Shown piece by piece: positions 55,785 to 64,000 of a stretch of DNA of 64,000 nt. The notes below the pieces were generated by a model. The model was not told the origin of the DNA and searched no databases. It saw nothing but the letters and a program-made list of their open reading frames with translations. The translations under genes and the position numbers were made by a program. Origin of the DNA: Apostichopus japonicus (taxonomy: Eukaryota; Echinodermata; Holothuroidea; Aspidochirotida; Stichopodidae); NCBI RefSeq assembly GCF_037975245.1, contig NC_092568.1, forward strand, positions 1,426,001 through 1,490,000, read 5' to 3'. Position 1 is the stretch's first letter; each line of letters starts with the position of its first letter.

Positions 55785-58700
55785 CTCACTCTAAGTACAG
55801 TCAGTTCTATATGTTTGCGTATAGACACCAGAATTTAATTTTGGAGTTTCATAAGTGTTTCAGATAGGCCTACCGTTCTGAATACAGCGATCCCTCCCTT
55901 ATTTAATTACATGTTTATACTTCTTTCAATTCAGTTACCACAGTTCCTACCAAATGATGTCATTTCTCCTTCAAGTTTTATCTTTTTTTCAAATGTTTGC
56001 CGTTGGTGCAGTAGTGGAATACGTTGAGAGGACCTAGGGGCTTTTACGATTCCCGACCCTCCCCCCTCCCCGCTTTAAAAGCGGCAAAATTACGTTTCTG
56101 GGCACAATTTTAGAATTTCACAATTTTTGCAGCTTGAATTGAATGATGCAACTGCTAAGATCAAGTTTGGACTTTCAAACATCAGTTCTTGTGTTGTTTT
56201 TGCAGTTTATGTTATGAAAGTGTCTATTGGTAGAAAAATGACCTTTTCTCTTCTCCTTCTTCTTCTTCTTCTTTTTTAATAGCAATTGGCAAAATCACCT
56301 TGCCTTTAACCGTTAAATAAGAGGGCCTGTAAGTTAAGACATTTGCTGCATGCTTCAGCTGGATCCTGGAATAAAGGCCAAAATCGAAATTTTGAGATTG
56401 AAAGCAGAAATTTGGGTATAGCAGATTGAAATTCTGCCAGACAAAAAGTCAAAACTTCGAAATTAAAACCGAACTTTTGAGATGAAATAGTCAAATTTTG
56501 AAACTATTCTATGTTCCATCTGGGCTACCGTAGCATCAACAAAAGTCAAATTCGTCTTTAGCGAAAATACCCAAACTTGCACCGGTTTTCTTTCTCCATC
56601 GTCTCCCCCCCCCCCCCCCCACCCATGTTTTGATAGCTTCAAATACCTATACTTCACTGCCGTTGGTGCTCTCAAGTTTACGTACTTGGACACCGTGGTC
56701 CCTGTGTAATGCCAGGCATGGCTTTCACCTTGTGAATAAACTCAAGTCGAAACCATCTAAACGTACAAAAAGTAACTCAAAATGCTGATTTAATTTACAA
56801 GAACGAGTGTCACTCTACCGTTACTAACGAGTGTAAAATACATGTACCCGCTTATTGCCTTAAACTTAAACTCAACGAAGGGCGGAGGCTTCTGTCCACG
56901 ATAACAAGCCTATAGAAACGAACGCCCGACTCAGATATAACTATATATATACCGCTGACGGTTTGTTGTCATCGAGATATTTGCAAGGAATCCACTTGTT
57001 TCGGTATACTAACTTACTAAGGAGACATTTGGAAGATCGGAGTAACTGACGGTAAAGCCCTCGTTTTTTCTTTTTTTCTACGTTTATCTGCATGTGCCTA
57101 TAACCTACTGTATGTGGTATACGTATACTGTGGAACAGTTTGGACCCCTTGTCTGGTTCTCCGTTTTAATCAGGCCAAGGGAGTTGGGAAGGTCACTATA
57201 TTTACCCCCAAAATGTCTTTGGTTTTGCTAACAAAATAAGAATTATTCACTCTTGAGTTGTTTTGTATAATTGACCATTTTTATGGCAAACTGTACAATA
57301 TTGAAATCCCCTTACTCAAAAAGTTACCTATTTTGGGGGAACTTGATAATTTTGTTCAATTATATATTATCTTTGTAACAGATTTCGAAATAAAACATCA
57401 AAATCTCTAGATCGAGATCTCTTGATCTCTATAATCTCTATATCGATTAAATGTTGAGGTAAAATTTCGACATAATTAGAACAAAAGTTCGAAATGTCTG
57501 TAACCACGGTGTGTTTTATTTCCAGTGTCCCTTTCGGCTTTGCCACCATTGTTGGGCAAATACAAAAATTTACCTCCACGGGATCCCAACCCCGTCAAAT
57601 TTCTACCCCAACGATTTTGGGAACTTCCTTTCTGCATTTAGCAGTATCTTGCACACTTGAAATGCGCACTATACCAAAGTTGATAACACCTAGAACTTCC
57701 TTGAACTGTTGAAGGGCCGTAAAACAAGTGAGGGCCCAAGGTACCTAGTGTCAGGAGCCGGGAGAGGGGGGGGTGGGAGAAGACAAGCAATATATACACA
57801 GAGTGGAAGCTTAAAAACTACAACGTGGGAAACTTAAATACTATGAGGCTGCTCCAGACTCGACAACCCCACCCTCCCGGATGGGAACTAGGCCTATGCT
57901 AGCTAAGAAAACGGGACAAAAGGAAAACCAATTCCCAGCGGTTGGGCTGTTCTCCGGAAGATAGCTATTCTACCGGAGTTTGACCCACAATTCCTCTAGC
58001 TGCACCGGGTTCCTAAACAAGGGTTCGCCTCCCTCTGCAAGAGCCGAAGCTTGGCCCCAGCTACCAGAGCCGAAGTCTGGGAGAGCCTCCCCGTTAAAAA
58101 CTACTTTATATCGAAAGCATTTCTTGAGTAAGTTTCATAAAGTATGTACTAAGAGATGTTGAATTAGGGGGTCGAGGAGCCTAGCTAGGGTGTTTTTTTT
58201 TTAAATATGTTTGGTTTGAAACAATAAGTCGTTCAAAGAGAGGGATTGTGTTTGCTGCTACAAGCAGCTTGGCGGTGGTAATATAACTAGGGATGTTAAG
58301 GCAAAACTTTACACTGCCACAGAAAACACAATTTGTGAAACCACTGAAACCAGTACAACATTTCCATCAAAATATCCTAACGCTTCTTGACCCCAGCCCC
58401 CCCCCCCGATACCCCGGCTCCAAAATTCTCCAAAATTAAAGTGAACCTAAATAAATATGTAATCAACCACAGAAATTTATCAACATATCTAATGAGGATC
58501 ACATCGTCTTTAAATAATGATGTGAGCAATGCCCCGCCACTCGCTCCCCTTTCTGCATGGGCAAATGCCTGGGGCACAGGATATTATAACAGCTACAGTC
58601 CGGACAGGTATTTCTTGCAGACTCATATAGTCATTACAAGAATACATGTTTTAAGTCGACATACCAAAAATTGCTATTTATTGTGACTTAGCGTATAGTA

Positions 58701-60657
58701 TGTCGACCAATTTGGACTTTTTGTAGAAATTTAATGAAATACTTTGGCACTCGGAGCTGAGATCCAGGATGGCGTGAAGTGTATCTGTAGTAACAAAAGT
58801 GGTGATGATGGGTGGGGGTGGGGCTGAGACATACACAGGCAACTTTCAGTGTTAGCGGCCCTTTAGAGTGTTTTAATGTTCATTTCACATGAACTGCTTT
58901 AGATGTTTTAAACACACTATTCAAAGTATCAAAGTATTTGTTTTGTTTTGTTAATGAATCCATGAGTTTTGCCGTTGGGAAGGGTCACTGATCCCACCCC
59001 ATAGGATTTTATATTATACTTCCACGATGATAGTTGATGCCATATATATTGAGTTCAAATTATATGGTATTCTAACGTTATATAGTTCAAATGTTACTTC
59101 AGTGTAGCCAGTAGACAAACACATGCGTAACGCTACGTAATGGAGACCTTCGCCATAATTACCAGGCTGAGATCAGTCGACAGTTACCAGATCTTCTTTG
59201 ACTTTGAACCACTTAGTTTATTACCTAGTCATGCTCTATCAACACCATAAGACAGTGTCGGCTGGACTAAGAAGGTAAAACGTTGTAATTAAGGTTTGGC
59301 ACTCGTTAGCGTACTTTGGACTAAGTTAGGACAACCGTACTAGTACTAGTCCCCAATTTAACGACTTGTCTCTTACCTACATCTCCCGACAGTATAGTTA
59401 ATTCATATAGCCGTAACGTTAGGGATACAGTTACACTACTATTTGCCTAATGACATAAACATGTTACTAACGTTAGTAGGTCTGCTGACTTAAACATTAA
59501 TCTATTACGTGGTAGTTACAAAAGGTTGATGGAGGATGGAGATGTACAACTTGAAGCAAATAATAAAGGTACCAACTAGAGAAACTAATTCATCTTGCAC
59601 ATTAATTGATCATATTTATACGACTTAAGGAAAGTCGAATTGCCAATACTGAAGTTAACTGAAGAAAATTAATTTGAGTTACCGTCACCTGATATATTTC
59701 ACTTGGAAACACCCTGCCTCACACCAACCAACATCTATAAAGACGGGCTATCGTGTGACAAATAAATGAGATGCAAATGCATTGAAGAATGAACTTAGGA
59801 GTTGTTTTTCTCAATCTGTTTTGCCTGTAGCAGATACAAATCGGTCATTAGAAAATTGGGGAAATATTTTTCTACATAGTGTGTCCTCCCCCCCCCCCCC
59901 TCCGCCCCCAAAGAAAAGGGTCAAAATGAAAAATCCATCCAAGTGGTTCCATGCTGAGATAACTTTGCCATTAAAATGAGGAATTTGTCAACATTTAAAA
60001 ATCCAGAGACATTGATTCTGGAGAAACAAAGTTGTTAATTTAATTTGATGGGCAAAAAAAAAGTTATTTTAGAGATTCTTTTTCTAAGAACAAGGTGATT
60101 CCAAAGCTATTTGGCAACTTCTTACAAATGTTCAGTCCAACAATATATAACACATATAGTTTAAACTATACATAGCCAAGTTGGTGTTTTGTGTTCACAT
60201 TTCATGTGGAGGTATGCACAAATTTATGTTAGTTTTCAGAAATTTCTTGTTAAATAATCAAAAGATCTCTTACAGTGTTGATTTCATTGCCCTATTGCTC
60301 GCTCCCAGTTTTCTGCAAACCCTTGAGTTGAAAGAAAGTTCAATAAATTTCTGCGGCTGCACAAATATGTGAACCTTGATAGATGTTTGGACTTTGAATT
60401 AAACTTATCTAAGATCAAGAATTAAATAGTGGGATTGTATCAAAGCCATTCCATTTTTTTTTGGAACCAGGGAGTATAACCTGAATGAAATTAATCGGTG
60501 AGAGGATGGATTTTACTATCCTGCGACATATCTTGCTTGCAAATAGATCTTGTGCATTTTATATATGATTTATAACCAACCAACCAACCATCAACTTTTT
60601 GCACCAACTGAAAGTCATTTACTCTTATGTTATTTTGGTCTGATATTTCCCTCTTAG
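55785..60657. other. Intergenic stretch, no gene seen
   Basis: Holds an approximate about 20-bp repeat of AAATTTTGAGATTGAAA type at 56385-56505 and a related patch at 57385-57500, a CTT microsatellite near 56250-56275, C-runs near 56606-56620, 58398-58408 and 59888-59900, and GC-richer DNA at 57720-58160. An ATG with 13 codons and a GT donor at about 59530-59570 could be a first exon of the gene at 60658, but this is weak. Confidence 0.5.
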
Positions 60658-60836
60658 ATTCAACTGTCATTATGCAGAGCCTTGGTGTCAACAAGTGTGC
60701 TTTGACGACAGCGTCCAAAGCTTTCAATGGCGCACGTAGCAGTTCACTTGTAAATTCTCTTCGAACATCCCACCGATTTGGTGGACTGTGGACAGCCGAG
60801 CATGGACACATAATCCAGCAACGTTCCTTTTATAAG
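60658..60836 (+). CDS. 5' coding exon of an unidentified mitochondrial protein gene (partial)
   Basis: It has a good acceptor (TTTCCCTCTTAG) and donor (AAG|GTAGGT). From the ATG at 60672 it encodes 55 residues, MQSLGVNKCALTTASKAFNG then ARSSSLVNSLRTSHRFGGLW and TAEHGHIIQQRSFYK, ending in phase 0. It is rich in Ser, Arg, Lys and Leu with a single acidic residue, which is typical of a mitochondrial presequence. The mature protein is not in the window; the next exon was not found up to 64000. DLST (the E2 part of 2-oxoglutarate dehydrogenase) is one candidate, because it has such a presequence and lies near CIPC in human 14q24, but nothing in this exon proves it. Confidence 0.5.
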
Positions 60837-61009
60837 GTAGGTTTCATCGTGGCCTTCATTTGTCAATAAAATCATCCAAAATTTTAGTTCTGTGTACAAG
60901 CTTCAAAAGGTCATTGAGTATGGAACGCCAAAATGGACATTAGTCAGTAACTTTTCATGCTGCTTTTACACCTTCTACGGTAGTAAATTTTGTGCCACAT
61001 TTTGAGAAA

Positions 61010-61350
61010 AACAATTAAAAGTCATTATGTGAGGTTCTTTTTACGCAGCCTAATGACCAAGGCTTGAATATTTATTGGCCAGTGTGTCAGCAGAAAGGTC
61101 GTCATTTTGGACAAAACTGATATTGTCCTTATTATGAAGTTTTTACTGCCGCATAAATGACTCTTAGTCATTATGCGGCAATCTTTACAGTCACATAATG
61201 ACCAAGAAAGAAATAAACTAATTACGCGGCAATATCATTGTCAAATAAAGACTAACGTAAATCTTACTCATTATGCTGCAGTCTTTACTGCAGCAGAACA
61301 ATTTCCGTTAACGTACACTTTTTTCGGCAGCAGTTACTGCAGCAGAATGA
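61010..61350. repeat. Cluster of palindromic GCGGCA / CATTATG repeats
   Basis: A near-perfect hairpin lies at 61147-61180 (TGCCGCATAAATGACT, loop CTT, AGTCATTATGCGGCA). Around it CATTATG-(T/C)(G/T)GC and CTGCAGCAG motifs recur in both orientations about eight times. It lies in the intron after the exon at 60658-60836. Confidence 0.65.
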
Positions 61351-62234
61351 CTCTTCTATTGACTCTTCAAATTTACTAAATAATAAAAAATAAAGCTCAA
61401 ATCTGATCAGCTGCTGGGTGGGTCTCTGTGCCCTGTGGTGCAGGATTTACGTTGACTTGCGCCCCGCGATCACTAATGTATACATTGGAAACGGAAGTAT
61501 CAAGAATCCAAACAAACTGACACAAGGTGCAGATCAGGTTTAATTGGCTTGCCATTCCATATAGGGATATATTATTAACAGTTCTCCTGAATGAGATTCA
61601 GAACACCGGCTACTTGAGATATGTGATATTAGAGTTCCAGGTTAAAAATATTAGGTAAGTCCACTTCAATGGGTAAGAAGTTCAAATGCACTAGAGAAAA
61701 GAAACATCATCTCTACTCTAGTACTATAATTTATAAAAGTGACTGAGTTGCTCAGACTGTTTTAAAGGCTTCTAGTCCCGTTCCAAACTTAGGAAAAACA
61801 AGCTGTCGCATGTGGAGTACCTACATGTCATCTGTTCACAGTTGAAAAGCATTCGCTGTCACTTTGCCATACCTACAGTATAATAGGCTAAAGGGAAATT
61901 ATATTTCAAGAAACAAGACGTCAAAAACCTGTAATTTCCAGACACATTGTCATCAGAGGTTGTCCAGATGTGAAGAAAGGCTTAGAGAATCAAGTTTTCA
62001 ATGTGCAGCTCAACATTATGATTTGTGCATATAGTTTATATGTTACTGTACAATGTGAAATCAATCTGAGCTGAAACAGTTCAGACTATACCATGTGTGT
62101 CATAGTCAGTCATTATTTGCACTTGAGCAGAAGTGTGACTTGTGTTAAGTCTATTATTTGCTTTAATGTTAGGCCTTTGACTGCACTTGTGAATACATGG
62201 AATCAAACCTTTCCAACATGTGCTGTCAGATTAG

Positions 62235-62285
62235 GTAAATGTAACTGTAGGTAAATGAAGGTAAATGAAGGTAAATGATATGAAT
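62235..62285. repeat. Short tandem GGTAAATGAA repeat
   Basis: GGTAAATGAAGGTAAATGAA and neighbours, about four units of 10 bp. A TTTG microsatellite follows at about 62344-62364. Confidence 0.7.
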
Positions 62286-62618
62286 AGTGAGTACTGTCAA
62301 ACCTATCGTCCTGCTGCAGTGATGAAACATACTGTACATACATGTTTGTTTGTTTGTTTGTTTATTTGATTTTCCACAGATAATAAATATATAAATGTGG
62401 AGGGAAGTCCTAAGCCAATACAGGCTTAACAAAGTAAAAGGACTCCCAAAAAAAAAAGTATATACTGTACCTAAATGAAAAAATAATTCATGTCTTAATA
62501 AGGAATAATTTATAACATACAATATAAACGATGTATCAGTTCGGTGAAATTACTTTCTATTTTAGCGTTTTTGTAAATTACTTTAGATGGTTTAGATTTT
62601 ATACAGTAGTAGTGCAGT

Positions 62619-63245
62619 CAAGGGCGGCGGAAGCACTTTCAATCTGGGGGGGCACCGACATCAAAGGGCACTTTGCAGAAATTTGCTTGGACTGATGCAG
62701 CCTTATATTTAGTACCCTTTATAACTCTTATTGTATTATCTTGTTTGCATATACACATCACTCCATCAACGCCCCCCCCCCCCCCCCCCCAAGGAAAATA
62801 TGCATACTAGCACTGCAATATCCAATGCGCAAATTGGGGAACAAGGAACAAGTTTTCTTTTGAGATAAAATGAGGTGAAATCATGCTAGTTGCTCATGTA
62901 GGAATCTTCCGAATTAGAGTTTATTTCTTGTTAATATCTTAACAAATTTTTTCCATTTGAAATAGCTTTGAGTTTGACCAACAGAAATTCATTAAAAGTC
63001 AGGGGCGTAGCCAGGATTTGCAAAGATTTATGCACGACTATCTGAGCGGAGCGCCACCATTGGTTGGCGCTGAGCGCGTACTAGAAAATTTTTGGTTTTA
63101 CAAAACCCTCAGATGGCCGGAAACGGCCCTTCCCGAGTGTTCATTCTGGTTCCCTGACCTCTTGCTAACTTCAGACACCTCAAATTTTATGTAGAAAAGG
63201 GCACATTTTTAACCTGAGGAAAAGTGGTCGGTTCTGCCGCCCTTG
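62619..63245. mobile_element. hAT-type MITE (627 bp)
   Basis: The ends are CAAGGGCGGCGGAAGC and, inverted, CAAGGGCGGCAGAACC. They are flanked by an exact 8-bp duplication AGTGCAGT at 62611-62618 and 63246-63253. Inside are a C-run of about 21 (62769-62790) and, at about 63003-63160, the GGCGTAGCCAGG ... GCGGAGCGCCACCATTGGTT ... CAGATGGCC block that also makes up the left part of the element at 21125. No transposase. Confidence 0.88.
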
Positions 63246-63253
63246 AGTGCAGT

Positions 63254-63640
63254 AAGAGAATTATATGTCCTTACAGCACGATTCTTTAAACTTAAACATA
63301 CCAAATGTTGTATTAAATAAGTTGTGGTGTGCTTGACCGGCACTTCTAGTGCAGTGACTATGTTTGGCACTGTTATTAGTAAAGAAGTCATGAAAGGCTG
63401 CAGGAAGTAAGCCATTCCAAGCCTAATAATATCCCTAAATTTTAATAAGTTGAGCAATTTGAAAAGTGAGCTGGTGTGTTCAAGATATTCAGAATGGTTT
63501 ACATGACGAACGACTTTCTTTTGTAGGATTTCAATAGGGTGAAGATAAACATGATAGGTGCCAGATAATAGAGCAATATGAAAAATGGGGGAAAACTAAT
63601 GTTTGGTAAAGCATTCTTAGAATATATTCATATACTCATA
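63254..63640. other. Gene-free stretch before the terminal repeat
   Basis: No exon, repeat family or structure recognised. Confidence 0.5.
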
Positions 63641-64000
63641 TAAAAGAATATTGTATATATATTCTCAATGGATGTCATATATAAAAAGTATATATATATA
63701 CTCAATGTACAGTATGTCATATATAAGAATATTGATACTCAATGGATATCATAAGAATATACTCAATGATGGATGTCATATAATCTTATATACTGTATGA
63801 CATATGGATATTGTATAAATACTCAATGGATATATAAGAATATTGTTTACATACTCAATGGATGTCATATATAAGAATATTGTATACTCAATGGATGAAG
63901 TCATATATTGTATATAGTCAATGGATTTCATATAAAACAATATTGTATTATGTATACACTCAATGGATATCATAAATAAGAAATATACTCAATCATGGAT
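63640..64000. repeat. AT-rich minisatellite, about 24-60 bp spacing, at least 10 copies, runs off the window
   Basis: CTCAATGGATGTCATATATA then AGAATATTGTATA is repeated, with CTCAATG at about 63664, 63701, 63738, 63762, 63823, 63855, 63888, 63918, 63959 and 63988. Unit length varies by loss of inner pieces. Confidence 0.88.

Noticed and set aside
59530-59570. Possible first coding exon (ATG with 13 codons before a GT) for the gene at 60658
   Set aside because: It could join in frame, but the evidence is only a short ATG frame and a GT, which is expected by chance. The exon at 60658 has its own ATG at the head of a good presequence.
1-64000. Retrovirus-like, LTR or Polinton-type elements
   Set aside because: No long terminal direct repeats and no reverse transcriptase, capsid, envelope or integrase-like frames were recognised on either strand.

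Overview
This is an intron-rich animal window with three genes whose exons can be read out from start to stop, one partial gene, and a dense load of repeats. All positions were read by eye and no search was run. Moderate introns, many non-autonomous hAT-type DNA elements, tRNA-type SINEs, and metazoan-only genes (MAX, CIPC-like) fit a marine invertebrate. An echinoderm or other invertebrate deuterostome is my guess, not a proof.

Layout. 1-1620: array of a roughly 180-bp satellite. 1621-9062: AT-rich gene-free DNA with small tandem repeats and a 43-bp minisatellite enclosed by inverted repeats (7481-8259). 9063-26601, minus strand: MAX, the bHLH-zipper partner of MYC and MXD proteins, in four coding exons (174 aa). 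26602-31802: MAX promoter and intergenic DNA. 31803-41598, minus strand: FNTB, the protein farnesyltransferase beta subunit, complete in 12 coding exons (411 aa). 41599-44900: intergenic DNA holding a 1.25-kb hAT-like element, a hairpin, and a TATA/E-box promoter. 46901-49222, plus strand: a CIPC-like gene (302 aa), probable inhibitor of the CLOCK transcription factor, head to head with FNTB. 49237-50925: a three-level nest of repeats in its 3' region. 50926-60657: intergenic repeats, including a U2-snRNA-derived SINE with 29-bp target duplications. 60658-60836, plus strand: a 5' coding exon with a mitochondrial targeting peptide; the rest lies beyond the window. 60837-64000: palindromic repeats, a hAT MITE and a terminal minisatellite.

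Functionally, MAX and the CIPC-like protein both belong to E-box (CACGTG) regulation, and both probable promoters carry a CACGTG. MAX, FNTB and CIPC all lie on human chromosome 14q, so the group is probably a piece of an old animal linkage block. No retrovirus-like, LTR or Polinton-type element was recognised, and there are no CRISPR arrays or rRNA genes.
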